A stretch of DNA of 64,000 bases, from positions 1-64,000 of the forward strand of contig JAGXBC010000003.1 in the NCBI GenBank assembly GCA_018971305.1, given 5' to 3'. Below, in pieces: positions 27,269 to 36,137 of the stretch (positions within the stretch are counted from its first letter, which is position 1; each line of letters begins with the position of its first letter). This stretch comes from Patescibacteria group bacterium. Its GTDB lineage: Bacteria > Patescibacteria > Paceibacteria > UBA6257 > 2-01-FULL-56-20. The notes beneath the pieces were generated by a model. The model was not told the origin of the DNA, searched no databases, and was given only the letters and a program-made list of their open reading frames with translations. The position numbers and the translations under genes are program-made.

Positions 27269-27649
27269 ATGTATTACGACCTGTTAGCAAAAATTAAAAA
27301 TGCGGAGTCAGCTAAAAAGAAAACAATGACAACCTCTTTTTCTAAGATGGATTTTGCCGTAGCCAAATCTTTGGTTCAGGGTGGATATTTAAGCGATGCT
27401 CAGAAGAAAATCGTCGGCAAGAAAAATTTTTTGGAGGTCAAATTGACTCATAGTAAAAATAGTCCGGCCCTGAGCGGTTTTAAGATTATAAGCAAGCCCA
27501 GCCGGCGCCTTTATGTTGATTATAGAAGCCTGAGTTCCGTGAAGCAGGGTTATGGCTTGGCGATTATTTCTACGTCCAAGGGGATTATGAGCGGCAAAGA
27601 GGCAAAGAAGCAAAAAGTCGGGGGAGAGTATTTATTTCAAATCTGGTAA
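27269..27649 (+). CDS. rpsH: 30S ribosomal protein S8
   Basis: 126 aa. Central-domain 16S binder and, in E. coli, the spc operon repressor. Conserved S-K-P-S-R-R-L-Y and the C-terminal I-I-S-T-S-K-G-I-M; the last residues G-G-E-Y-L-F-Q-I-W are the family end. Confidence 0.96.
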   Translation: MYYDLLAKIKNAESAKKKTMTTSFSKMDFAVAKSLVQGGYLSDAQKKIVGKKNFLEVKLTHSKNSPALSGFKIISKPSRRLYVDYRSLSSVKQGYGLAIISTSKGIMSGKEAKKQKVGGEYLFQIW

Positions 27650-27662
27650 GCCGAACAATAAT

Positions 27663-28193
27663 ATGAGCCGCTTAGCTAAAAAACCGATTAATATAAAAGA
27701 AGGGGTAACCATAACTAAGGATGGCCCAATTTTGATTTTTAAAGGCTTAAAGGGAGAGCACAAATTTACGGTTATGCCGGGAGTTGAAATTACAATTGAA
27801 AATGGTTCTATCTCGATCAAGGGCGATAAGGTAGCAGAAGGAACCGTCTGGTCGCTGGTCAAAAATGCCATTGATGGTGTTGCCGGTGACTTTTCCAAAA
27901 TACTGGAGATGGAGGGGGTTGGTTATCGGGCTGCTATGGAAGGAGGAGACCTTGTGTTATTTTTAGGTTATGCCGAACCCGTACACGTTAAATTGCCATC
28001 GGGAGTAGCGGTTAAGGTTGATAAAAATACTATTACTGTTTCCGGAGTTGATAAGGAATTGGTCGGCCGCGTCGCCGCGAATATCCGAGCTCTTAAAAAG
28101 CCCGAGCCATATAAAGGCAAGGGGATACATTATCGCGGAGAAGTTATCAGGAGGAAGGTCGGTAAGAAGGCTGCCACAACGGGAGCTGCATAA
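27663..28193 (+). CDS. rplF: 50S ribosomal protein L6
   Basis: 176 aa. Two L6 repeats; the signature P-E-P-Y-K-G-K-G-I-H-Y near residue 151 binds 23S near the sarcin-ricin loop. Ends with a short Ala-rich tail. Confidence 0.97.
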   Translation: MSRLAKKPINIKEGVTITKDGPILIFKGLKGEHKFTVMPGVEITIENGSISIKGDKVAEGTVWSLVKNAIDGVAGDFSKILEMEGVGYRAAMEGGDLVLFLGYAEPVHVKLPSGVAVKVDKNTITVSGVDKELVGRVAANIRALKKPEPYKGKGIHYRGEVIRRKVGKKAATTGAA

Positions 28194-28201
28194 AAATCAA
28201 A

Positions 28202-28561
28202 ATGAATCCCAGAAAACTTTTAAACAAAACACGTGCGCGCAGAGCCAAAAGAAGTCGGGCGAAGATTTTAGGTTCCACTGAAAAGCCGCGCCTTGCGATA
28301 TTCAGAAGCAATAAAAATATCTATGCCCAGCTTATTGACGATGGCAAGTCGCATACTTTGGCACAGGCTTCTTCTGCGGAATTGGAGAAGTCTTCCAAGT
28401 TGCATAAAACCGGAGCAGCTGCTGCTGTCGGAGAACTTTTGGCTAAGAAGGCCTCAAAATTAGGAATAAAGACCGCTGCCTTTGACCGCAGGGGTTATAA
28501 ATACCATGGCCGGATCTCAGCCTTAGCCGATGGAGCAAGAAAAGGAGGTCTTAAAATATAA
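28202..28561 (+). CDS. rplR: 50S ribosomal protein L18
   Basis: 119 aa. 5S rRNA binder; R-L-A-I-F-R-S-N-K-N-I-Y-A-Q-L-I-D-D and the end F-D-R-R-G-Y-K-Y-H-G-R-I are diagnostic. An AAGGAGGT run inside its last codons lies 22 bases before the rpsE ATG, too far to be a normal ribosome binding site. Confidence 0.97.
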   Translation: MNPRKLLNKTRARRAKRSRAKILGSTEKPRLAIFRSNKNIYAQLIDDGKSHTLAQASSAELEKSSKLHKTGAAAAVGELLAKKASKLGIKTAAFDRRGYKYHGRISALADGARKGGLKI

Positions 28562-28571
28562 AAAAATAAAT

Positions 28572-29033
28572 ATGTTCCACCGAGAAAGAACAATTAAAAA
28601 AGACGAATTTAAAGATAAGGTTTTGGACCTGCGCCGTGTTACGCGTGTTGTTGCGGGCGGCAAGCGTTTCCGTTTTAGGGTAACGATTGTTTTAGGAGAC
28701 GAAAAAGGCAGGGTAGGCATCGGCGTGGCTAAGGGTTTGGATGTTCAGCAATCCATTGCCAAAGCCAAGACCGCGGCAAAGAAGAATATCATTAAAATAA
28801 ACCTCAAGGATCAGCGAACCATAGCTCACGAAGTGTTTGCCAAATTCAGCGCTGCAAAAGTTATGCTTAAGCCTGCCCGCCAGGGTCATGGTTTAAGGGC
28901 TGGGGGCGCAGTCCGTTCAGTTTTATCTCTTTCCGGCATTAAAGATATAACGGCTAAATGTCTTGGCAGGACGCCGAATAAATTAACTAATGCCCTCGCC
29001 ACGATAGAAGCTCTAAAAAAATTGAAGGCCTAA
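28572..29033 (+). CDS. rpsE: 30S ribosomal protein S5
   Basis: 153 aa from the ATG after the rplR stop; an in-frame ATG at 28530 would add 14 residues and overlap rplR, less likely. dsRBD-like fold with V-T-R-V-V-A-G-G-K-R-F-R-F and G-H-G-L-R-A-G-G-A-V-R. It is followed directly by rplO, with no rpmD between. Confidence 0.96.
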   Translation: MFHRERTIKKDEFKDKVLDLRRVTRVVAGGKRFRFRVTIVLGDEKGRVGIGVAKGLDVQQSIAKAKTAAKKNIIKINLKDQRTIAHEVFAKFSAAKVMLKPARQGHGLRAGGAVRSVLSLSGIKDITAKCLGRTPNKLTNALATIEALKKLKA

Positions 29034-29037
29034 AAAT

Positions 29038-29475
29038 ATGCAACTCCATCAACTCACAGTTAAAAACAGCAAGAGAAGCCAGCGTATCGGCCGTGGAGGT
29101 AAGCGCGGTACGACTTCAGGCCGCGGACAAAAAGGGCAGAAGTCACGTTCCGGTCACAGAATGCGTCCTGCACAAAGGGACTTGATTTTGCGTTTGCCGA
29201 AAAAACGCGGCTTTAGAAATAAAGAGAAGAGCGTAAAGCCGATAGTTGTAAATCTTGACCAACTGGAACTAAAATTAAAAAAACACGGAGGGGCAACGAC
29301 GATTAATAAGGAATTTTTGCAAAAAGCCGGCATTCTTTCAGCCAATGAAAAAAACCTCAAGGTTAAGATCTTGGGAGACGGACAGGTGAGCACCCCGCTT
29401 AGATTTGAAGGCTTAATGGTTTCAAAAACCGCCAAGGAGAAGATAGAAAAAGCTGGCGGCACAGTAGTGTCTTAA
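29038..29475 (+). CDS. rplO: 50S ribosomal protein L15
   Basis: 145 aa. R-I-G-R-G-G-K-R-G-T-T-S-G-R-G-Q-K-G is the family N-terminal arm. Only four bases separate it from rpsE, leaving no room for L30. Confidence 0.97.
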   Translation: MQLHQLTVKNSKRSQRIGRGGKRGTTSGRGQKGQKSRSGHRMRPAQRDLILRLPKKRGFRNKEKSVKPIVVNLDQLELKLKKHGGATTINKEFLQKAGILSANEKNLKVKILGDGQVSTPLRFEGLMVSKTAKEKIEKAGGTVVS

Positions 29476-29488
29476 GCTTATAGTTGAT

Positions 29489-30760
29489 ATGAATAAATTC
29501 CTCCAGATATTCAAGGTTAAAGATTTGCGCGATAAGATCCTCATCGTCGCCGGTCTTTTAATTGTCTACAGGCTGTTCGCTGCTATTCCTATACCGGGAG
29601 TGGATGCCGCGCGTTTGCAGAATTATTTCAACTCCAACCAATTCCTCGGGTTTCTAAATTTTTTCTCCGGTGGCGGACTTTCTAATTTATCCATCGTCAT
29701 GTTGGGAGTGGGTCCGTACATTACTGCCACGATTATCATGCAGCTCCTTACTATTATATTCCCTAAATTTAAGGAAATGTATTACGAAGAGGGTGCTCGC
29801 GGACAGGCCAAGTTTAATCAATATTCACGGCTGATAACCGTGCCATTGGCTGTTGTTCAGGCCTACGGATTTCTTACTCTGCTTATCTCTCAGAACGTCA
29901 TTGACCGGCCGGATCTTTTTAGTATGATCCGTAACGTTCTTGTCATAACTGCCGGTTCTATGCTTGCTTTATGGCTTGGTGAACTTATCAGCGAACAAAA
30001 GGTTGGCAACGGAATTTCATTTATAATCTTGGCTGGTATTGTGGCGCGATTGCCTTCAAGCATCGGCCTGGCTCTTGCCTCTTATACCCCGGGGCTTTTA
30101 ACCACCTATCTGGGATTCATAATTATTGCCGTGCTTTTGGTAGCCGGCGTGGTCTATTTGAACGAAGGTGAGAGGAAAATACCTGTGGCCTACGCAAGGC
30201 GGGTAAGAGGGATGAAAATGTACGGCGGTGCCCAGAGCTATTTGCCGCTTAAAGTTAACCAGGCGGGAATGATACCGCTTATTTTCGCCATCTCCGTTCT
30301 GTTATTCCCGCAATTTATCGCACAGGCGACATCTCTTATATCTCCAAGTTTAGCTCTGAAGGTAAATGGCTTGGTAGCTGGATTTTTGAACAATCAGTTG
30401 TATTACGGAATTTTCTATTTCGCCTTGGTTTTTATTTTCACCTACTTCTATACGGCAATTACCTTTAACCCCGAAGAGGTTTCCAGAAATCTTCAGAAAG
30501 GCGGCGGTTTCGTTCCCGGTATCCGGCCTGGTGAAGCGACCACCGAGTTTTTTTCCGGAATTGTGAATAGAATTACTTTCTGGGGCGCAATGTTTCTTGG
30601 ATTGATTGCTGTTCTCCCGCTTCTTGTCCAACGTTTGACCGGCGTTCAAGTTCTGAACATTTCCGGCACAGCCCTTTTAATTGTCGTTGCCGTTGCCCTG
30701 GAAATTATGCGCGCCGTTGATTCGCAGCTGACGGTTAGGGAATACGAGGGCATTGAATAG
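29489..30760 (+). CDS. secY: Preprotein translocase subunit SecY
   Basis: 423 aa with ten membrane segments. Channel for export and membrane insertion. Signatures: I-P-I-P-G-V-D (periplasmic after TM1), the plug region near F-S-G-G-G-L-S-N, the E-G-E-R-K-I-P-V-A-Y-A-R-R cytosolic loop, and G-I-R-P-G near 345. Likely final gene of the rplC transcript, since the next gene is inverted. Confidence 0.98.
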   Translation: MNKFLQIFKVKDLRDKILIVAGLLIVYRLFAAIPIPGVDAARLQNYFNSNQFLGFLNFFSGGGLSNLSIVMLGVGPYITATIIMQLLTIIFPKFKEMYYEEGARGQAKFNQYSRLITVPLAVVQAYGFLTLLISQNVIDRPDLFSMIRNVLVITAGSMLALWLGELISEQKVGNGISFIILAGIVARLPSSIGLALASYTPGLLTTYLGFIIIAVLLVAGVVYLNEGERKIPVAYARRVRGMKMYGGAQSYLPLKVNQAGMIPLIFAISVLLFPQFIAQATSLISPSLALKVNGLVAGFLNNQLYYGIFYFALVFIFTYFYTAITFNPEEVSRNLQKGGGFVPGIRPGEATTEFFSGIVNRITFWGAMFLGLIAVLPLLVQRLTGVQVLNISGTALLIVVAVALEIMRAVDSQLTVREYEGIE

Positions 30761-30796
30761 TATTTACTTTTTGGAATTTTACCCCACACGGTTTCT

Positions 30797-30832
30797 CGGA
30801 AAATAAGACCCGCCATAAAAATAAGGCGGGCT
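30797..30832 (-). terminator. Terminator of the inverted gene downstream of secY
   Basis: CCCGCC / GGCGGG stem with a 10-base AT loop; on the minus strand it is followed by TCTTATTTT. It may also slow transcription leaving secY. Confidence 0.6.
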
Positions 30833-30844
30833 AAGAATTAGGCT

Positions 30845-31171
30845 TCAAAAACAAAAACGAAAAATATCTTTTTCTGCCGTATCAAGATGTTGTTTTGTTG
30901 CATCAACCAATTCTTTAAGGGTTGCGCCCTCGGCAAATGCTGTGTTATAAATCTTCCGTTGGTCAAAGCTGTAATGCGAGTGTACCGATGTAAAGTAACC
31001 GTCAGTCAGTTCAAATATTGCCAGAAACGTTATGTGGTCACTATATTCAAGTCCACCGGACTGGACCGTTCGTTTGATTAAATTCCTTTCAAATGGTGCC
31101 GATTGTAAAATCGCAGCCAAAAATCTATCTCCATCCTTGCCAGGTAGGCCGTCGTAAGTAGTTAGAAACAT
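30845..31171 (-). CDS. Inverted orphan gene between secY and adk
   Basis: 108 aa, family not recognised; no signal or membrane segment, one Cys at the end, several His/Asp. It lies on the minus strand inside the otherwise co-directional secY-adk-map order. It has a very good promoter (TTGACA-17-TATATT), the ribosome binding site AAGGAGAGGT and its own terminator: a complete independent unit, unlike the Shine-Dalgarno-free ribosomal genes around it. Confidence 0.72.
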   Translation of the reverse strand: MFLTTYDGLPGKDGDRFLAAILQSAPFERNLIKRTVQSGGLEYSDHITFLAIFELTDGYFTSVHSHYSFDQRKIYNTAFAEGATLKELVDATKQHLDTAEKDIFRFCF

Positions 31172-31211
31172 AGTTTACCTCTCCTTGCAACGAATTGGTT
31201 TTCTACACCTC

Positions 31212-31240
31212 AATATATATGGACTTTTATGATGTGTCAA
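31212..31240 (-). promoter_or_regulatory. Promoter of the inverted orphan, TTGACA-17-TATATT
   Basis: Minus strand: TTGACA (31240-31235), 17 bp, TATATT (31217-31212). The gene starts 40 bases downstream. Confidence 0.75.
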
Positions 31241-31256
31241 TGTTATTATTAACGGT

Positions 31257-31991
31257 ATGAAAAAATCTGCCATCATACTTTACGGTCCGCCGGGGTCGGG
31301 GAAAGGTACGCAGGCAAATCTTTTGGCCGGGAAATTGAACCTGATACATTTTGATTCCGGAAAGTTTCTTGAGGCCGTGGTACACGACCCTTTGCGCCAG
31401 AAGGAGAAATTTATTCAGAAAGAGAGGGAATTATTTGACACGGGGAAATTGCTGACCCCCAGTTTTGTTTTTAAAGAAGCTGCCAGAGCAGTAACAAAAA
31501 TAGCCAAAGGCGGATTGGGTGTGGTTTTTAGCGGTGCGCCTCGCACCGTTTACGAGGCCAAAGGATTGATGCCCATACTTGAGCGCCTATATGGCAAGAA
31601 GAATATTTTTGTTTTTGAATTCAAGCTTCCACCAAATCATTCCGTGAAAAGAAACAGCACCCGTATGATATGCAGGTCGTGCGGTTATATGTTGCTCAAT
31701 GCATATTATCCGAAAGTGAGAGCTAAGCATTGTCCGGTTTGCGGCGGGAATTTTTATAAGAGAACCCTCGATAATCCGAAGGTGATCAAGGTCAGGCTTA
31801 AAGAATATAAAGAAAGGACAATGCCGGCATTTACCTTGTTGCGTAAAATGGGATATAAAATCCATGCCATTGACGCCAAGATGGCTCCTTATAAGGTCTT
31901 GCACAAAGTTGTGAGCAATATTTTCCTGAGCGAGAAGAAGAAAGGGTTCATTGCTCCGGATAGCATTAATTTCTATCAGTTTTTGTTCTGA
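31257..31991 (+). CDS. adk: Adenylate kinase, divergent, zinc-type LID
   Basis: 244 aa, longer than the usual ~215. ATP + AMP to 2 ADP. P-loop G-P-P-G-S-G-K-G-T-Q at residues ~10-19. The LID has C-R-S-C near 139 and C-P-V-C near 160, a zinc knuckle. Odd: the normally invariant D-G-F-P-R-T reads S-G-A-P-R-T (~97), losing the Mg-associated Asp, and the LID arginines are shuffled. About 25 extra C-terminal residues. TGATG overlap with map. Position after secY supports adk, but activity should not be taken for granted. Confidence 0.82.
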   Translation: MKKSAIILYGPPGSGKGTQANLLAGKLNLIHFDSGKFLEAVVHDPLRQKEKFIQKERELFDTGKLLTPSFVFKEAARAVTKIAKGGLGVVFSGAPRTVYEAKGLMPILERLYGKKNIFVFEFKLPPNHSVKRNSTRMICRSCGYMLLNAYYPKVRAKHCPVCGGNFYKRTLDNPKVIKVRLKEYKERTMPAFTLLRKMGYKIHAIDAKMAPYKVLHKVVSNIFLSEKKKGFIAPDSINFYQFLF

Positions 31992-32755
31992 TGGGTTCTA
32001 ATCTAAAAACCGAGGAGGAGATCAAAATAATGGCGGAGGCCGGCAGGAGATTGGCCCATGTTTTGCAGGTATTAAAGGAAGAAACCTCGCCGGGAATCAC
32101 AACTGCTTACCTGGACCAGCTGGCGTTTAGATTAATCGGACAAGCGGATGCTAAACCGGCATTTTTGGGATATAAACCGGAGGGTGCCTCTAGGGCATAT
32201 CCATATACCCTTTGTGCTTCTATAAACGAAGTTGTAGTTCATGGCCAGCCATCGGATTATATTATTCAAGATGGCGATTTAGTGAAGCTTGATCTCGGCC
32301 TGAAATTTAAAGGATTTTATGTTGATTCGGCAGTGACCGTCGGCGTTGGTCGCATCGGACGGGAGGCAAAGAAACTGATTGAAGCAACAGAGGAATCGCT
32401 CGGTCTTGCTATTGAAGAAGCCCATATCGGGAACACAATCGGGGACATCGGCCACACGGTTGAAAAATATATCACGGGCAAAAAATTCTCTGTTGTTAGA
32501 TCGCTTACCGGCCACGGTATCGGCAGGCATTTGCACGAAGATCCGCAGGTTTTGAATTTCGGTAAGCCGGGCGGTGGAGAAGATATTGAAGTTGGCATGG
32601 TTTTGGCCATTGAGCCGATGGTGACAATGGGTTCCGGTAGAACGGATACTTTGCCGGATGACAGCTTTATAACTGCCGACGGGTCGCTCGCGGCGCATTT
32701 TGAACATACGGTAGCGATAACAGAGGACGGGCCGATAGTGTTGACAAGGTTATAA
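31991..32755 (+). CDS. map: Methionine aminopeptidase, type I
   Basis: 254 aa. Removes the initiator Met from nascent proteins. Metal ligands are visible as D-L-G-L-K-F-K-G-F-Y-V-D-S (two Asp), G-H-G-I-G-R-x-L-H-E-D-P (His), I-E-P-M (Glu), and the final Glu in F-E-H-T. Overlaps the adk stop by one base (TGATG), so translation is coupled. Last gene of the core cluster; infA does not follow. Confidence 0.97.
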   Translation: MGSNLKTEEEIKIMAEAGRRLAHVLQVLKEETSPGITTAYLDQLAFRLIGQADAKPAFLGYKPEGASRAYPYTLCASINEVVVHGQPSDYIIQDGDLVKLDLGLKFKGFYVDSAVTVGVGRIGREAKKLIEATEESLGLAIEEAHIGNTIGDIGHTVEKYITGKKFSVVRSLTGHGIGRHLHEDPQVLNFGKPGGGEDIEVGMVLAIEPMVTMGSGRTDTLPDDSFITADGSLAAHFEHTVAITEDGPIVLTRL

Positions 32756-32815
32756 TTATATTCTATTTTATAGCTAGATAATATTTTTTCAGATTCTTAA
32801 AATAGGGAGGACGTG

Positions 32816-33247
32816 ATGAAAACAGGAATTTTTTCTGCTCTAGTTAGGGTGTTTCTGACCCCATTCTTGTATATTTGGTTGCGTCTTAAAATGTGTTACT
32901 ACGGAGTTTTTTTCGATGAAATTTCATGTGCCACGAAATCCAAGAAATCGAATCGAATCACGATTATCAATTTATTGCGATTTCGCCGTTGCGATAAGGA
33001 AATAACCTACGAAAGAGTATGGAAAATCGTGTCTATACTGGGAAGATTTGCTTCCTGGGATGAAGTTGAAATTCTGGAAAAATCCGGCCGCTTGCCAAAA
33101 GATACTTATTCTGGAGTAGAAACTATTAGGTTTCCGGTCGTAACGCACTATGACGTTGAGACCTGGGGTAAGATTGGACCCATTAGCCCGCTTTGGTATG
33201 GAATAGCGTGGCCGTGCGAAACACGATTTGCTGTTGTTGTGAGATGA
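32816..33247 (+). CDS. Hypothetical protein with N-terminal hydrophobic segment
   Basis: 143 aa from the ATG five bases after GGGAGG; the overlapping GTG three bases earlier is too close. Residues ~8-30 may be a membrane segment or re-entrant helix; the rest is soluble and basic, with a W-x-K-I-V-S-I-L-G-R-F-A-S-W stretch. Not recognised. Strong ribosome binding site and own terminator; monocistronic orphan. Confidence 0.65.
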   Translation: MKTGIFSALVRVFLTPFLYIWLRLKMCYYGVFFDEISCATKSKKSNRITIINLLRFRRCDKEITYERVWKIVSILGRFASWDEVEILEKSGRLPKDTYSGVETIRFPVVTHYDVETWGKIGPISPLWYGIAWPCETRFAVVVR

Positions 33248-33273
33248 GTATATGTTGGGTAAAACAGTTAAGA

Positions 33274-33302
33274 CCGCTAGAATTTTAGCGGCCTTTTTGT
33301 TT
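33274..33302 (+). terminator. Terminator after the 143-aa orphan
   Basis: CCGCTA-gaattt-TAGCGG followed by CCTTTTTGTTTT. Confidence 0.8.
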
Positions 33303-33349
33303 TGTGTTATAATTTTTTTACTACATCCTACCATCTAACTTCTATTTTT

Positions 33350-34105
33350 ATGGCCCAACCATTTCTTTCCATAATTATCCCTGCCTATAACGAAGCCGAG
33401 CGCATACCTCATACGCTTATTGATATGGATAAAATTTTGAGCCGTTCCGAATATTCCTACGAGATTATGGTTATGAACGACGGTTCCACTGATAATACCG
33501 CGGAGATCGTTCGCAATATGGAACATGCCATCAAGAATCTGAAACTTATAGATAATTCGGAAAATAAAGGCAAGGGTGGTGTGGTGAGACAGGGAATGCT
33601 TCTTGCGCGCGGTAAATATCGTTTATTTACAGACGCCGACAATTCCACTTCTGTTGATCACTTTAACGCCATGGTGCCTTTGTTCAAAGAAGGCTGTGAT
33701 ATTGTGATTTGCGATAGGGCATTGAAAGGAAGCAAGCTGGAACCGGCAGAGCCGATTTGGCGGCAAATTCCCGGTAAGCTCGGTAACTTGGTGATTCAGG
33801 CGCTTCTTCTGCCGGGAATTTGGGATACGCAGTGCGGTTTTAAGGCCTTCACGGACGAAGCGGCCGAAAAAATATTTATGCAGAGCAAAATAAGCGGCTG
33901 GGGATTCGACGTAGAAATTTTGGCTTTGGCCAAGAAATTCGGCTATAAAATCAAAGAAATACCGGTTCATTGGGTAAATGCTGCCGGTTCCAAGCTTAAG
34001 CTATCGGCCTACTTGAAAGTTTTGCTGGAAACGTTTAAAATTCGCTGGTGGCTTTGGACTGGTGCTTATGGAATTAGCCAAGAGTCAACGAGCAATAGCC
34101 GATAA
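33350..34105 (+). CDS. Family 2 glycosyltransferase, dolichyl-phosphate glucosyltransferase-like
   Basis: 251 aa from the ATG giving M-A-Q-P-F-L-S-I-I-I-P-A-Y-N-E; upstream codons are not family-like. GT-A fold: P-A-Y-N-E-A near 12, N-D-G-S-T-D near 46, T-D-A-D-N-S (the DxD metal site) near 96, and Q-C-G-F-K near 163. The wording is closest to ALG5-type enzymes that put sugar on a polyprenyl phosphate, for wall or glycoprotein precursors. No C-terminal membrane segment. A TTATAAT box lies 39 bases upstream. Confidence 0.85.
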   Translation: MAQPFLSIIIPAYNEAERIPHTLIDMDKILSRSEYSYEIMVMNDGSTDNTAEIVRNMEHAIKNLKLIDNSENKGKGGVVRQGMLLARGKYRLFTDADNSTSVDHFNAMVPLFKEGCDIVICDRALKGSKLEPAEPIWRQIPGKLGNLVIQALLLPGIWDTQCGFKAFTDEAAEKIFMQSKISGWGFDVEILALAKKFGYKIKEIPVHWVNAAGSKLKLSAYLKVLLETFKIRWWLWTGAYGISQESTSNSR

Positions 34106-34159
34106 ATAAGATACTAGTTCCGGCAGCTTGCTGTTTTGCAAGCGGCCATTTATAAAATA

Positions 34160-34618
34160 ATGGACAAATATTATCTAACAAAAGAACGCCTTGAAGAACT
34201 CAAGGTTGAGCTTGAAGGGCTCAAAAATGGGAAACGCCAGGAGGTTGCCGAGAAACTGAAGCATTCTAAGGAATACGGCGACCTTTCGGAAAATTCCGAA
34301 TACGCCGAGGCGCGTGAAGAACAAGCGGTAGTGGAAAGCCGCATTTTTGAATTGGACGACCTTCTCAAAAAAGCTGTTATCATCAAAAAATCCGAGAGCG
34401 GAGATAAGATTGCCGTCGGTTCTTTGGTGACCGTCAAAAAGGGAGAAAAAATATTTGAGTATTCTCTCGTTGGTTCATACGAGGCGAAACCGGAGGAGGG
34501 AAAGATTTCCGACGAATCGCCATTGGGGCGCGCGTTCTTGGGGAAAAAAGTAGGGGACGATGTTACAGTAAAAACCCCTGCCGGGGAGGCAACATATCAG
34601 ATTACGAAAATCGAATAG
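34160..34618 (+). CDS. greA: Transcription elongation factor GreA
   Basis: 152 aa. Rescues backtracked RNA polymerase by stimulating RNA cleavage. Coiled-coil N-terminal domain with the acidic tip in Y-G-D-L-S-E-N-S-E-Y, and a C-terminal FKBP-like domain with S-P-L-G-R-A-F-L-G-K. Start at M-D-K-Y-Y-L-T. Upstream is TTGCTG-17-TATAAA, three bases before the ATG, overlapping a GCTTGC...GCAAGC hairpin. Own terminator. Confidence 0.96.
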   Translation: MDKYYLTKERLEELKVELEGLKNGKRQEVAEKLKHSKEYGDLSENSEYAEAREEQAVVESRIFELDDLLKKAVIIKKSESGDKIAVGSLVTVKKGEKIFEYSLVGSYEAKPEEGKISDESPLGRAFLGKKVGDDVTVKTPAGEATYQITKIE

Positions 34619-34630
34619 CTATCTGCTAGA

Positions 34631-34660
34631 ATCCGCGCTTGGACGCGGATTTTGAATTTT
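34631..34660 (+). terminator. Terminator after greA
   Basis: ATCCGCG-cttgga-CGCGGAT followed by TTTGAATTTT. Confidence 0.82.
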
Positions 34661-34679
34661 ACAGTTAATTAGGCATAAT
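34652..34679 (+). promoter_or_regulatory. lysS promoter TTGAAT-16-CATAAT
   Basis: Overlaps the tail of the greA terminator; the -10 ends 9 bases before the lysS ATG, so a leaderless or very short leader transcript is expected. Confidence 0.5.
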
Positions 34680-34688
34680 TTATATGTT

Positions 34689-36137
34689 ATGCTTGACGAC
34701 CTTATCGCCGAAAGGCGGAAAAAATTGGAGAAGATAAAAGAAGCCGGACTTAATGCTTATCCGTCTTCTTCGGAGCGGACTATGGCGATCGCCGAGGCGC
34801 GAGAGAAATTCGCCGCACTTGAAAAAAGCGGCAAGAAGATTTCGCTTGCCGGGCGGCTTACTGCTATGCGCGACCAGGGCAATATTGTTTTTCTTGACCT
34901 TGCGGACGAAAGCGGAAAACTTCAGCTTGTTTTTAAAAAAGACTCTCTGCCGAATCTGGATTTTTATAGATCTGTTTTGGATATAGGTGATTTTGTCTCG
35001 GCAAGCGGCGTGCTTTTTAAAACCAAGAAAGGCGAGGAAAGTTTGGAAGCCAAAGACGTTAGGATCCTAGCCAAAGCAATCAGGCCTTTACCCAGCGAAT
35101 GGTACGGCTTGGCCGACACCGAAGACCGTCTGCGTGAGCGTTATCTGGACTTGCTTATAAACGAAGGAACGAAAGACATTTTCCGGAAGAAGGCGATTTT
35201 TTGGAAGACCTTCAGAGATTTTTTGGAAAAGGAAGGATTTTTGGAGGTGCAGTTGCCGGTTTTGGAATCGGTTCCGGGGGGTGCGGAAGCGGAACCGTTT
35301 AAAACTCACCACAACGCCTTGGACACGGATTTTTATTTGCGCATATCGCTGGAGTTGCCGCTTAAAAAGCTTTTGGTCGGTGGATTCGAAAAGGTTTTTG
35401 AAATAGGCCGGGTTTTCAGGAACGAAGGCATAGACAAGGAACACTTACAGGACTACACGCAGCTGGAATTTTATTGGGCTTATAGTGACTACAACGAACT
35501 GATGGTTTTCGTGGAGAAAATGTATAAAGAAGTTATTAAGGCAACTTGCGGAACATTAAAAACCAAGTTTGGAGACAAAGAAATTGACTGGAGTAAAAAG
35601 TGGCCGAAGATTGATTATGTAGAAGCTTTCAAGAAGGCCAATGGATTGGATGCGACAGAAGCTTCGCGCGATGCGCTGTTAAAAAAAGCCAAGGAATTGA
35701 AGCTAGAGGTAGAGAAGAATGCCGGCAAGGGACGGCTAATAGATCTCATCTATAAAAAAACCGTGCGGCCGAATCTGGTTCAGCCCTGTTTCCTTATCAA
35801 TCCTCCGGTAGAGATAGAACCTCTTGCTAAGCGTAAGGAAGGCAACCCGAAAGTCGTGGAGAGGATGCAGGTGATGGCCGGTGGTACCGAATTGGGCAAA
35901 GGATTTTCGGAATTGAACGACCCGGCTGACCAGCGCGCGCGCTTTGAGGAACAGGAAAAAGCCCGAGCGGCAGGGGATAAAGAGGCGCAGAGATTGGACG
36001 AAGATTTCGTGGAGGCGTTGGAATACGGCATGCCCCCTGCAGCAGGCTTCGGCGTTTCCGAGCGTTTGTTCTCTGTGCTTATGGATAAACCGGTTCGCGA
36101 AACCGTTATTTTCCCATTGATGCGTCCGAAGAAATGA
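34689..36137 (+). CDS. lysS: Lysyl-tRNA synthetase, class II
   Basis: 482 aa. Charges tRNA-Lys. N-terminal OB anticodon-binding domain (~45-150), class II core with motif 2 in F-R-N-E-G-I-D (~245) and motif 3 in G-F-G-V-S-E-R-L-F near the end. Some core positions are unusual (motif 3 normally G-I-D-R), as I would expect from a CPR version. The stop overlaps the next ATG (ATGA), coupling translation. Confidence 0.95.
   Translation: MLDDLIAERRKKLEKIKEAGLNAYPSSSERTMAIAEAREKFAALEKSGKKISLAGRLTAMRDQGNIVFLDLADESGKLQLVFKKDSLPNLDFYRSVLDIGDFVSASGVLFKTKKGEESLEAKDVRILAKAIRPLPSEWYGLADTEDRLRERYLDLLINEGTKDIFRKKAIFWKTFRDFLEKEGFLEVQLPVLESVPGGAEAEPFKTHHNALDTDFYLRISLELPLKKLLVGGFEKVFEIGRVFRNEGIDKEHLQDYTQLEFYWAYSDYNELMVFVEKMYKEVIKATCGTLKTKFGDKEIDWSKKWPKIDYVEAFKKANGLDATEASRDALLKKAKELKLEVEKNAGKGRLIDLIYKKTVRPNLVQPCFLINPPVEIEPLAKRKEGNPKVVERMQVMAGGTELGKGFSELNDPADQRARFEEQEKARAAGDKEAQRLDEDFVEALEYGMPPAAGFGVSERLFSVLMDKPVRETVIFPLMRPKK

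Noticed and set aside
28541..28551. AAGGAGGT as ribosome binding site for rpsE
   Set aside because: It is 22 bases from the ATG and encodes conserved rplR residues; too far to act normally.
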